Assembly (NCBI GenBank): GCA_944328445.1
Contig: CALVHO010000002.1
Coordinates: 56,648-120,647, forward strand
Length of the DNA: 64,000 bases
Origin: an uncultured Clostridia bacterium
GTDB taxonomy: Bacteria > Bacillota > Clostridia > Christensenellales > Borkfalkiaceae
Direction: 5' to 3'
This document shows, in pieces, positions 38,775-46,046 of the stretch. Below the pieces are notes generated by a model. The model had not been told where the DNA came from, made no database searches, and worked only from the letters and a program-made list of their open reading frames with translations. The stretch's first letter is position 1. Each line of letters starts with the position of its first letter. Both the position numbers and the translations under genes were made by a program.

Positions 38775-40337
38775 ATGCCTGAAAACAACAAAAACGACGG
38801 TTTCGACTTCTTCGACGACCCCGCGCCCGAAAACGCGCCCGAAAACGCGCCCGTGAACGGGCAACAGGGCGGGAACGGAAACGCGGAAGCAAGCGCGCCC
38901 GCGGGGCAGGGCCGCGAGCAGGGCGGCCCTGCCGCCGCCCGCCGCCCGCCGCCCAAGGTGCTGCTCTGCATCGTGGCCCTGGCCGCGGCCGTCGCCATCT
39001 TTTTCTGCGGCTTTTTCACCTACAAAGCCACCCTCCCCGAGGGGGTGCGCTCGCTGCTCTGGTTCAAGGAGCAGATCGACGAAAACTATTACCAAGACGT
39101 CTCGGACGAGGCGTTCTGGGACGCGGCCCTGCACGGCGCGGCGGGCGTGCTCGACAGTTATTCGGGCTACTACACCGCCGACGAATACGCCGTCGAGCAG
39201 GATTCCATCCGCGGCTATTTTGAAGGGACGGGGCTCTCCTTCTTTTCGGGCACGAACAAGATCTACCGCGTGGCGATCAATTCTCCCGCCTTCTTCGCCA
39301 AGGAAGCGGTGCAGGGCCCGGCCGTGCAGGAGGGCAGGGGCGCGATCGAGGCGGGCATGTACCTCACGGGCGTGGGCGCCTCGCCCGACGCCATCGCCGA
39401 TACCCTGTATACGTCCGTCGCGGGCGGCTACGTGGCCCAAAACGCCGTCTCTTCCGAGCTCGGCAAATACGCCGCGGGGCAAACGGTGTACCTGCGCCTC
39501 TCCGTCGCCGCGGGAGACGATACCGCCGCCGAGACCACGCGCATCGTCCCCGTGCCCTTGCAAAGCTACACCGCGACCTATCTCCTGTACGCCTACCGCG
39601 CGCCCGGCGCGGCCGCGGGCAAGGCCATGGCCTTCGTCGGCGGCGAGGCGGGGCTCGTCTGGCAGGATGTGAGCGGGTACGTCTCCGTCGACGAAACGGT
39701 GCCCGCGGGCACCGCCTACGTGCGCGTCGTCGAGTTCGCGGGCAACGCGGGGGACGGGTTTGCCACCGTCGCCGCCCAGTACAAGGCGGACGGCGCGCAG
39801 AAGCTGCTTTTGGACCTTCGCAACAACGGCGGCGGCGAGCTGAGCCACCTCATGAAGATCGCGGGCTACCTCCTGCGGGACGCGCAGGGCGAAGCGCCCC
39901 TCCTGCTTTCGGCGGTGTTCAAGAACGGAACGGTGTACAAATACACCGCGGCGGGCAACTCCTTCGGCGAATATTTCGGCGACAGCGCGGTGTACGTGGC
40001 CGCCAACGGGAACACGGCCTCGGCTTCGGAGGCGCTGCTGGGCGCGATGATCTCCTACGGCACCGTCGGCTACGAAGACGTGTTTCTGACCGACCCCGAC
40101 GGGGACGGCTCCGCGAGGACGTACGGCAAGGGCATCATGCAGCAGTTTTTCGAGGACGGCTCCACGGGAGACGTGGCCAAGCTGACCTCGGCCAAGCTCT
40201 ATTGGCCGAACGGCACCTGCATCCACGGCGTGGGCGTCACCACCGCGGACGGCGCTGCGGCCACGCAGGGCGCTTCGTCCAACGCCGACTACGGCGACGC
40301 CGAGCTCTCCTACATCTTTTCGCATATGGGTGCGTGA
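38775..40337 (+). CDS. Membrane-anchored S41 family peptidase
   Basis: A 520-residue protease of the C-terminal-processing (CtpA) superfamily. Residues 1-60 are a Pro/Asn/Gly-rich cytoplasmic tail, one membrane helix follows (about 62-84), and the catalytic part lies outside. The tail-specific-protease core is visible: LLLDLRNNGGG, the nucleophile region ANGNTASASEALLGA with the catalytic Ser, and YGKGIMQQ with the Lys. A PDZ domain is not clear; the ~200 residues before the core are unusual in sequence. AAAAGGAG precedes the ATG. CGTGAACG at 38852 encodes part of the N-terminal tail. Confidence 0.88.
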   Translation: MPENNKNDGFDFFDDPAPENAPENAPVNGQQGGNGNAEASAPAGQGREQGGPAAARRPPPKVLLCIVALAAAVAIFFCGFFTYKATLPEGVRSLLWFKEQIDENYYQDVSDEAFWDAALHGAAGVLDSYSGYYTADEYAVEQDSIRGYFEGTGLSFFSGTNKIYRVAINSPAFFAKEAVQGPAVQEGRGAIEAGMYLTGVGASPDAIADTLYTSVAGGYVAQNAVSSELGKYAAGQTVYLRLSVAAGDDTAAETTRIVPVPLQSYTATYLLYAYRAPGAAAGKAMAFVGGEAGLVWQDVSGYVSVDETVPAGTAYVRVVEFAGNAGDGFATVAAQYKADGAQKLLLDLRNNGGGELSHLMKIAGYLLRDAQGEAPLLLSAVFKNGTVYKYTAAGNSFGEYFGDSAVYVAANGNTASASEALLGAMISYGTVGYEDVFLTDPDGDGSARTYGKGIMQQFFEDGSTGDVAKLTSAKLYWPNGTCIHGVGVTTADGAAATQGASSNADYGDAELSYIFSHMGA

Positions 40338-40373
40338 ACCCTCCGCCGCTTTTTTGTCGGCGCAACATCGAAG

Positions 40374-40402
40374 GCGGCCCCCTCGGACGAGGGGGCCGCT
40401 TT
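40374..40402 (+). terminator. Terminator of the S41 protease gene
   Basis: 12-bp stem (40374-40385 with 40388-40399) with a two-base gap, then TTTGCT. It abuts the convergent gene ending at 40404. Confidence 0.75.
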
Positions 40403-40403
40403 G

Positions 40404-40844
40404 CTATGCCAGGCAGCGGGTAAGGGCGTACACGATCTCGGCGTCGGCGATGGCGGCGACGGGCGCGAGGGGGTTGTGCGCGGGCTCCTGCCCGCAAAAC
40501 GCCTCCGCAAGGCCCGAGCCCGCGGGCGCCTCATCCCCGTGCGCGGGCGCTCCCGCCCCGCCCGCGAGCAGCGCTTGCAGCCCGTTTGCGAGCAGCCGTT
40601 GCAGTCCGCCTTCCGCGAGAAGGCGTTGCAGCCCGCCCTCCGCGAGCAGGTTTTGCCAAGTTCCGCCTTGCAGCCACGTTTGCAGGCTGCGGGCCAAGGC
40701 GGCCAGCCGCTCGGCGGCTTCGGCGAGTTCCTTGCCGCGCTGCGCCCCGCCGGGGTGCAGCGCGGCAAACCAATCGCTCCCGGCGAGGGCGCGGCGCGTC
40801 TCATCGTTCTGCGCCCACAAGAGGAGCGCCAGCAGGATCTCCAT
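40404..40844 (-). CDS. Hypothetical protein with leucine-rich tandem repeat
   Basis: A 146-residue protein of no known family. Start MEILLALLLWAQ gives a short hydrophobic N-terminus. In the middle the unit LLAEGGLQR is repeated in tandem (about residues 66-90), encoded by direct repeats around 40585-40660. GAGGAGG precedes the ATG by a good distance, which is the main support for a real gene. It is divergent from the small gene at 40918 across 73 bases. Confidence 0.65.
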   Translation of the reverse strand: MEILLALLLWAQNDETRRALAGSDWFAALHPGGAQRGKELAEAAERLAALARSLQTWLQGGTWQNLLAEGGLQRLLAEGGLQRLLANGLQALLAGGAGAPAHGDEAPAGSGLAEAFCGQEPAHNPLAPVAAIADAEIVYALTRCLA

Positions 40845-40881
40845 GATTCCTCCTCGGCAAAGGCAAAGCGTGCCCCCGCCG

Positions 40882-40890
40882 CATATACTG
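40882..40890 (+). promoter_or_regulatory. Possible sporulation-type -10 element
   Basis: CATATACTG, 27 bases before the ATG at 40918, without a sigma-A -35 box. The same 9-mer stands before the DUF3343 gene at 42654, and spoVM has CATAGGATA. These resemble the CATAnnnTA type of mother-cell sigma factors. Weak evidence. Confidence 0.35.
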
Positions 40891-40917
40891 GATTGAAAAA
40901 CCGTTGGGAGGTATGCG

Positions 40918-41241
40918 ATGCAAGATTTCCGTTCGTTTTCGGGGGAGGAGCCCTCGGGGCGGGGAAGCGCGGGGCAGGGCGAGGAAGCGTCCGCGCGCGC
41001 GGCACAGGGGGAGGCGGCACGCTTTGCCGAGGCCGCGCGCCGCATGGCGGGCGCCTTCGGCGGGCGGGGCGAGGAGGAGCTGCTGGCCGCCATCTACCGC
41101 GAGGCGGAGCGCGGCCGCCGCAACGGCACCCTCTCCGACGCCGATATCGACAACTTCGCCGCGGCCGTCTCTCCCATGCTCGACGCGCCCAAGCGCAAGC
41201 GCCTGGAAAAGATCGTCGCCCGTCTGAAAAAGATCCGTTGA
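40918..41241 (+). CDS. Small hypothetical helical protein
   Basis: A 107-residue soluble protein without known family. The first 35 residues are Gly/Ser/Glu-rich and probably disordered; the rest is strongly helical and charged (FAEAARRMAGAF, LLAAIYREAERGRRNG, RLEKIVARLKKIR). GGGAGGT precedes the ATG. It is followed by a good terminator. Its promoter region lacks sigma-A elements and has a sporulation-like -10 word. Confidence 0.7.
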   Translation: MQDFRSFSGEEPSGRGSAGQGEEASARAAQGEAARFAEAARRMAGAFGGRGEEELLAAIYREAERGRRNGTLSDADIDNFAAAVSPMLDAPKRKRLEKIVARLKKIR

Positions 41242-41243
41242 CC

Positions 41244-41274
41244 CCGCGGGGCCGCGCAGCGCGCGGCCCCGCGG
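41244..41274 (+). terminator. Terminator of the small hypothetical gene
   Basis: Perfect 14-bp stem (41244-41257 with 41261-41274), loop AGC, then CGCGCTTTGTTTTC. The following 50 bases up to the convergent gene contain CGTTCACG twice and two related words. Confidence 0.8.
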
Positions 41275-41332
41275 CGCGCTTTGTTTTCGCCGCCGCGCCC
41301 GTTCACGCCCGTTTACGTATGTTCATGCTCGT

Positions 41333-42526
41333 TCACGGTTGCACCGCGCCGCGGGCAACGTCCCGCACGGCCGAAAGGAAGGCTTCGGCCTCCGCCGCGG
41401 TGTTGAAGGCCGAAAGGCTCGCCCGCACCAGCCCGTCGCTGCCGAGCGCCGCGTGCATGCGCGGCGCGCAGTGCAACCCGCCGCGCACGGCGATGCCGTA
41501 CCCGTCCGAGAGCGCCTGCGCGAACAGCTCCGATTGCAGCGTTTCGCAGGCGAAGGCGACGATGCCGCAGGGGTTGGGCCGCGAATAGACGCGGATGCCG
41601 CGGATGGCGGCGAGCCCTTCGCACAGGCGCGCCGTCAGCGCTTCCAGCTTTTTTGCGTCTTCGTGCATGTGTTCGGCCAGGTACAGCGCGCCCTCGGCCA
41701 GCGTGGCGATGGCGGGGCAGGACAGCGTGCCCGCTTCCAGGCGGTCGGGGTAAAAATCGGGCATATCGGCGTCCGCGCTCGCGCTGCCCGTGCCGCCGTA
41801 CAGCAGGGGCGCGGGGGAGCAGCGCTCGGAGAGCAGCAGCGCGCCCGCCCCCTGGATGCCGTGCATGCCCTTGTGCCCCGCCACCGCCAGCGCGTCGATG
41901 CCCGTGCCGCGCATGTCGACGGGGATGTGCCCGCAGGCCTGGGCGCCGTCGCACACGGTCAGCACCCGCGCGGGCAGCAGCGCCCGCACCGCCGCGGGGT
42001 CGACGGCCGCGCCCGTCACGTTGGAGGCGAGGGTGAACACGGCCGCCACGGTGTTTTCCCGCACGGCCGCGGCGATGCCCTCGGGGCTTGGCGCGCCCCC
42101 TTGCAGCGGCACCACGCTCACGTCGGCGATGCCCGCCCGTTCCAGCGCGTACAGCGGCCGCAGCACGGCGTTGTGTTCGGCCTCTGTGGTCACAAAATGC
42201 GGTTTTGCCCGCCCGCTTCCCGCCGTCCGCAGGCCCGCATCCGCCGCCAGCCCGCTTTCCGCCTGCACGGCGGCGTGCGCCAGGCCGAAGATGGCGGCGT
42301 TGAGCGCCTCGGTGCAGTTTTTGGTGAAGACGACGCGCTCCCAGCTCTCGCCGCCGAAAAAGCGGCAGAGCAGTTTGCGGCAGCGCAGCACGTTTTCGGC
42401 GGCGGCCGCGGCCGCCGCGTGCCCGCCGCGGCCGGGGTTGGCGCACCCTTCCAGCGCCGCGGCCACCGCGCCCGCCACGGCGGGCGGTTTGGCCCCGCCC
42501 GTGGCGGCGTTGTCGAAATAGATCAT
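41333..42526 (-). CDS. Cysteine desulfurase family protein (class V aminotransferase fold)
   Basis: A 397-residue PLP enzyme resembling cysteine desulfurases and selenocysteine lyases. FDNAATGGAKPP opens the protein, TEAEHNAVLRPL and VCDGAQACGH bind PLP, and AVAGHKGMHG holds the Schiff-base Lys. A cysteine of the active loop may be in RGGLHCAPRMHA, as in SufS-like forms. AAGGAGGG precedes the start at 42526. A DUF3343 protein, often found with this subfamily in selenium or sulfur trafficking clusters, is divergently encoded 230 bases away. Supply of sulfur or selenium for a cofactor is an inference. Confidence 0.9.
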   Translation of the reverse strand: MIYFDNAATGGAKPPAVAGAVAAALEGCANPGRGGHAAAAAAAENVLRCRKLLCRFFGGESWERVVFTKNCTEALNAAIFGLAHAAVQAESGLAADAGLRTAGSGRAKPHFVTTEAEHNAVLRPLYALERAGIADVSVVPLQGGAPSPEGIAAAVRENTVAAVFTLASNVTGAAVDPAAVRALLPARVLTVCDGAQACGHIPVDMRGTGIDALAVAGHKGMHGIQGAGALLLSERCSPAPLLYGGTGSASADADMPDFYPDRLEAGTLSCPAIATLAEGALYLAEHMHEDAKKLEALTARLCEGLAAIRGIRVYSRPNPCGIVAFACETLQSELFAQALSDGYGIAVRGGLHCAPRMHAALGSDGLVRASLSAFNTAAEAEAFLSAVRDVARGAVQP

Positions 42527-42653
42527 GCTCCCTCCTTGCCCGCGCGCAGGCTTTTGCGGCTCTCGCGCGTTTTTTCCGACGCGCGCGGCTTTGCCCCGCC
42601 CGCTTGCGCCCCGCCGCGCGCGGCGGGGCGCAAACAAAACGCCGCCGCCCGTT

Positions 42654-42662
42654 CATATACTG
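42654..42662 (+). promoter_or_regulatory. Possible sporulation-type -10 element before DUF3343 gene
   Basis: CATATACTG, identical to the word at 40882, about 95 bases before the DUF3343 start. Support is only the recurrence and the likeness to CATAnnnTA. Confidence 0.3.
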
Positions 42663-42756
42663 TATTACTCTATGCCGCCGCCCGCCGAAAATTGCAAAGG
42701 GAGGGCAAAGCGGCGGCACCGTGCGGCGAAACACCCAAAAGACGGAGGAAAAAACA

Positions 42757-43014
42757 ATGGAAAGCATTCTGGCGGTCTTCCGCTCGCGCTCGCAGGCGTA
42801 CGACTTCATCGCGCGCCTGAAAAGCCGCGGGGTGGCCGCGTCCGCCGTTTCCACCCCGCGCGAGGCGAACGTGGGTTGCGGCATCTCGGCGCGCATCGGC
42901 GCCTTCGACCTCTCCCGCGCCCGCCGCGCGCTGGCGGGCGGCAACTATACGGCCTTCGTCGGTTTTTTCCGCATGCGCGTGCATTGCGGCCGCGTACACA
43001 TCTACCCCGCGTGA
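42757..43014 (+). CDS. DUF3343 (putative Se/S carrier-like) protein
   Basis: An 85-residue protein matching the DUF3343 family, described as putative Se/S carrier. The pattern of an N-terminal strand followed by SQAYDFIARLKSRGV, STPREANVGCGISARI with a central Cys (about residue 41) fits. A second Cys is near the C-terminus (VHCGRV). GGAGG precedes the ATG at 42757. The divergent cysteine-desulfurase-like gene is the usual partner. Confidence 0.8.
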   Translation: MESILAVFRSRSQAYDFIARLKSRGVAASAVSTPREANVGCGISARIGAFDLSRARRALAGGNYTAFVGFFRMRVHCGRVHIYPA

Positions 43015-43192
43015 ACGCAAACGCCTCTTTCCGCCGCGTGAACGCGCATGCTTCTCTTCCGCGTGCACATATGCGCATGCGGGCGTCCCCGTTCACGCCG
43101 CCCCGCCCGCGCCGCCCCGTTCATGCCGCCGCTTCGCGTACCCGCAAAGGCGGGCCCGTCCGCGCGAGCGGGAACAAAGGGCGCGAAATCGT
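43015..43192. other. GC-rich spacer with CGTGAACG words
   Basis: Non-coding spacer before nth. It holds repeated CGTGAACGC, CGTTCACG and GTTCATGC words (43012, 43036, 43089, 43120 region) mixed with GCATG palindromes. No terminator with T-run was found for the DUF3343 gene. Confidence 0.5.
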
Positions 43193-43221
43193 TTGGAAAA
43201 GCGGCGGGTTTGTGGTACAAT
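43193..43221 (+). promoter_or_regulatory. Sigma-A promoter of nth-obg
   Basis: TTGGAA, 17 bases, TACAAT. The nth ATG begins seven bases after the -10 box, so the message is predicted to be leaderless. Confidence 0.8.
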
Positions 43222-43227
43222 AGCGGC

Positions 43228-43902
43228 ATGGACGAACGGCAAAGGAGCGAGGCGCTGCGCCTGTTGGCCGAAAATTATCCCGACGCGCGCCCCGCATTGC
43301 ATTACAGCACCGCCTACGAATTGCTGGTGGCGGTCATCCTCTCGGCGCAGTGCACCGACGAGCGCGTCAACAAGGTCACGGCCGAGCTTTTCAAGGAGCA
43401 TTCCACGCCCGAGGGGATGCTCGCCCTCTCGCAGGAGGAGCTGGAAGGCTACATCTACTCCTGCGGGCTGTACCGCAGCAAGGCGGCGCACATCCTCTCC
43501 GCCTCGCGCGACATCGTGCAAAAATTCGGAGGGCAGGTGCCCGAGGACTTCGCCGCGCTGCGCTCGTTGGCGGGCGTGGGGCAAAAGACGGCCAACGTCG
43601 TGGCTTCGGTCTGGTTTGCCAAGGACGCCATCGCCGTCGACACGCACGTGTTCCGCGTGGCCAACCGCCTGGGGCTGGCGCACGCGCCCAACCCGAAAAA
43701 GACGGAGGAGCAGCTGCAAGCGGCCATCCCGCAAAAGGACTGGTCTTCGGCGCACCATTGGCTCATCTGGCACGGGCGGCGCGTCTGCCACGCGCAGCGG
43801 CCGGACTGCGCCGCCTGCGCCCTCGCGCCCTGCTGCGATCATTATTTGCAGGCCGTGAACACACAGGCCGTGAACGCACAGGCCGCAAACGAAGGGGAAT
43901 AG
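43228..43902 (+). CDS. nth: Endonuclease III
   Basis: DNA glycosylase/AP lyase that removes oxidised pyrimidines. The 224-residue protein has the helix-hairpin-helix LAGVGQKTANVV with the catalytic Lys, the catalytic Asp in VDTHVFR, and a C-terminal 4Fe-4S site CHAQRPDCAACALAPCC. There is no Shine-Dalgarno site, and the -10 box is seven bases upstream. The last 16 residues (QAVNTQAVNAQAANEGE-like) are an extension encoded by CGTGAACG-type repeats. Followed by obg after one base. Confidence 0.95.
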   Translation: MDERQRSEALRLLAENYPDARPALHYSTAYELLVAVILSAQCTDERVNKVTAELFKEHSTPEGMLALSQEELEGYIYSCGLYRSKAAHILSASRDIVQKFGGQVPEDFAALRSLAGVGQKTANVVASVWFAKDAIAVDTHVFRVANRLGLAHAPNPKKTEEQLQAAIPQKDWSSAHHWLIWHGRRVCHAQRPDCAACALAPCCDHYLQAVNTQAVNAQAANEGE

Positions 43903-43903
43903 T

Positions 43904-45178
43904 ATGGCATCGTTGTTTACCGACAAAGTCAAGATCGTCGTCAAAGCGGGCGACGGCGGCGACGGCATGAATTCGTTCAAGAGCTTCAAAGGGTTTGCCA
44001 ACGGCGGCCCGGACGGCGGAGACGGCGGAAAGGGCGGAGACGTGTACGTCGTCGGGGACAAGGACAAGCACGACCTCGTCGATTACCGCTACGGCGCCAA
44101 GATCGCCGCGGGCAACGGCGAGCGCGGCGGCACCAACAACCGCTTCGGCAAGGGCGGGGAGGACGCCGTCTTTTCGGTCCCGCTCGGCACCATCGTGCGC
44201 GACGAGCAGACGGGCAAGATCCTCTGCGACGTGTACACCGACGGCGAAAAAAAGCGCATCGCCCGCGGCGGGAACGGCGGCAAGGGCAACGTGCGCTTCA
44301 CCACGGCGCGCAGGCGGGCGCCGCACTTTGCCCAAAAAGGGGAACGCACGCAGCCGCACACCCTCATTTTGGAACTCAAAGTCATTGCAGATGTGGGGCT
44401 CGTCGGCTTTCCCAACGTGGGCAAGAGCACGCTGCTTTCCAAGATCTCGGCGGCACGGCCCAAGATCGCCGACTACCACTTTACCACCCTCTCCCCAAAC
44501 CTCGGCGTGGTGCGCCGCTACGACAAGAGCTTCGTGGCGGCCGATATCCCCGGGCTCATCGAGGGCGCGGCGCAGGGCGCGGGGCTGGGGCATGACTTTT
44601 TGCGCCACATCGAGCGCACGCGCATGCTCGTTCACGTCGTCGATGTCTCCGCCGCCGAGGGGCGCGATCCCGTCGAAGATTACCGCAAGATCTGCGCCGA
44701 ACTCAAAGAATACAGCCCCAAGCTGGCATCTTTGCCGCAGATCGTGGCGCTGAACAAGTGCGATTCCTTCGGCGCCGAGGAAAACGCCAAGCGCTTTTGC
44801 CAAAAGGTGCGCGGCGTGAAAAAATTCCGCATCTGCGCCCTCACGGGGGAGGGGACGGACAAGCTGCTTGCCGAGTGCTTTGCCGTATTGGATACCCTCC
44901 CGCCCGCCGAGCCCGTTCCCGCCGACGAGTTTGAATACGACCGTCCGGACGTGAACGAGTTTTCTGTGCAAAAGGACGAGGAGGAAAACGTGTGGTACGT
45001 GACGGGCGGTCTCGTCGACATGCTCGAACGTAACGTCGTGCTCTCCGATCCCGATTCGATGGCGTATTTCCAAAAGATCCTGCGCGAAAAGGGCGTGATC
45101 AAGGCGCTCAAAGAGCGCGGCGTGCAGGAGGACGACACCGTCGTCGTGGCCGAGGTGGAGTTTTTGTTTAAGGAGTAG
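43904..45178 (+). CDS. obg: GTPase Obg (CgtA)
   Basis: Essential GTPase of 50S ribosome assembly and stress control. The 424-residue protein has the Gly-rich Obg fold (GDGGDGMNSF, NGGPDGGDGGKGG), the G domain with GFPNVGKST (G1), DIPGLIEGA (G3) and NKCD (G4), and the C-terminal OCT domain (VTGGLVDMLERN). AAGGGG precedes the ATG and the gene follows nth by one base, so translation is probably coupled. In most Clostridia yhbY and nadD follow directly; here a repeat cluster separates them. Confidence 0.97.
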   Translation: MASLFTDKVKIVVKAGDGGDGMNSFKSFKGFANGGPDGGDGGKGGDVYVVGDKDKHDLVDYRYGAKIAAGNGERGGTNNRFGKGGEDAVFSVPLGTIVRDEQTGKILCDVYTDGEKKRIARGGNGGKGNVRFTTARRRAPHFAQKGERTQPHTLILELKVIADVGLVGFPNVGKSTLLSKISAARPKIADYHFTTLSPNLGVVRRYDKSFVAADIPGLIEGAAQGAGLGHDFLRHIERTRMLVHVVDVSAAEGRDPVEDYRKICAELKEYSPKLASLPQIVALNKCDSFGAEENAKRFCQKVRGVKKFRICALTGEGTDKLLAECFAVLDTLPPAEPVPADEFEYDRPDVNEFSVQKDEEENVWYVTGGLVDMLERNVVLSDPDSMAYFQKILREKGVIKALKERGVQEDDTVVVAEVEFLFKE

Positions 45179-45187
45179 AAAAGCATT

Positions 45188-45260
45188 TCGCGCAAACCTC
45201 GCAAAAGAGATGCTGCGGTTTGCGCGAGTCGGAGGGGAAACCCGAGCGGTTTTCCCCTCC
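45188..45260. repeat. Paired hairpins after obg
   Basis: Two perfect hairpins: an 11-bp TCGCGCAAACC stem (45188-45198 with 45217-45227) and a 10-bp GGAGGGGAAA stem (45231-45240 with 45251-45260). The same order of a TTTCGCGCA hairpin followed by an AGGGGA hairpin is seen at 54269-54359. They border the repeat array on this side and may end obg transcription. Confidence 0.75.
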
Positions 45261-45280
45261 GCACACGATAATTTATAGAA

Positions 45281-45590
45281 ATTGTCCAAAATTCTACACT
45301 CTACATTTTACACTCTACATTCGCAAAAGTCCGACAATGAGATCCCTCGGCAAGCTCGGGATGACAGTAGGTTTATCCAAAATTCTACACTCTACATTCT
45401 ACATTCTACATTCGCAAACGCCCGCCAGGGCGCCTTGCGTCGGGCTCGGGATGACAGTAGGTTTATCCAAAATTCTACACTCTACATTCTACATTCTACA
45501 TTCGCAAACGTCCGCCAGGGCGCCTTGCATCGGGCTCGGGATGACAGTAGGTTTATCCAAAATTCTACACTCTACATTCTAAATTTTATA
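45281..45590. repeat. 90-bp tandem repeat array between obg and yhbY
   Basis: Composite repeat with the TTCTACACTCTACATTC module and a GGCTCGGGATGACAGTAGG module. The word GACAGTAGGTTTATCC begins at 45363, 45453 and 45543, exactly 90 bases apart; units 2 and 3 differ from the first by replacing GAGATCCCTCGGCAAG with CCGCCAGGGCGCCTTG. The array is open in one frame into yhbY, but that translation is only repeat sequence. Confidence 0.92.
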
Positions 45591-45635
45591 AAGCCGTCGG
45601 CGGAGCCGCCGAGGGCGGTACGATCGGGTGATTTT

Positions 45636-45926
45636 ATGACGAGCAAACAAAGGAGCAACTTAAAGAGCATCGCGGCGAACCTTTCGCCCGTGGGGCAGGT
45701 GGGCAAGGGTGGCATTTCGGAAACGATGGTCCGCTCCCTTTCGGACGCGCTCGAAGCGCGTGAACTGATCAAGGTCAACGTTTTGACCAACGCCGAGGAG
45801 GACGCCAAAACGCTCGGCGCGCAGCTGGGGGAGGCCCTTTCCGCCGAGGTGGTGGCCGTCATCGGCCGCAAGGTCATTTTGTACCGCCGCTCCTCGCGCA
45901 AGGGCTTTGCGCACATCGAATTTTAG
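45636..45926 (+). CDS. yhbY: YhbY family RNA-binding protein
   Basis: A 96-residue CRM-domain protein that binds pre-50S ribosomal particles. Typical are SPVGQVGKGGISETMV (the GxxG-type loop), DALEARELIKV and GRKVILYRRS. GGTGAT lies a few bases before the ATG and matches the lower part of the anti-Shine-Dalgarno pairing. The frame is open upstream through the repeat array, but the family start is at 45636. Between obg and nadD, as in other Firmicutes. Confidence 0.92.
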   Translation: MTSKQRSNLKSIAANLSPVGQVGKGGISETMVRSLSDALEARELIKVNVLTNAEEDAKTLGAQLGEALSAEVVAVIGRKVILYRRSSRKGFAHIEF

Positions 45927-45991
45927 CCCGCCTTGGCGGCCTTCTTCGCCGCGTCAGGCCTTGTATGTGTCCTTGAATTGAACAAACGTAT

Positions 45992-46025
45992 GCGCCCCGC
46001 CGCGGCCATGGCCGCGGCGGGGCGC
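45992..46025. terminator. Palindromic hairpin between yhbY and convergent gene
   Basis: Perfect 15-bp GC stem (45992-46006 with 46011-46025), loop CATG. No T-run on the plus strand; on the minus strand ATACGTTTG follows. Probably separates the two convergent genes. Confidence 0.55.
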
Positions 46026-46046
46026 TTGCGGGTGCGGTTTGGCGGT

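Noticed and set aside
42672..43223. Frames overlapping the DUF3343 gene on plus strand
   Set aside because: Arg/Pro-rich shadow translation; DUF3343 at 42757 has the ribosome site and family match.
45282..45635. N-terminal extension of YhbY through the 90-bp repeats
   Set aside because: YhbY homology starts at 45636 with its own GGTGAT site; the extension is only repeat sequence.
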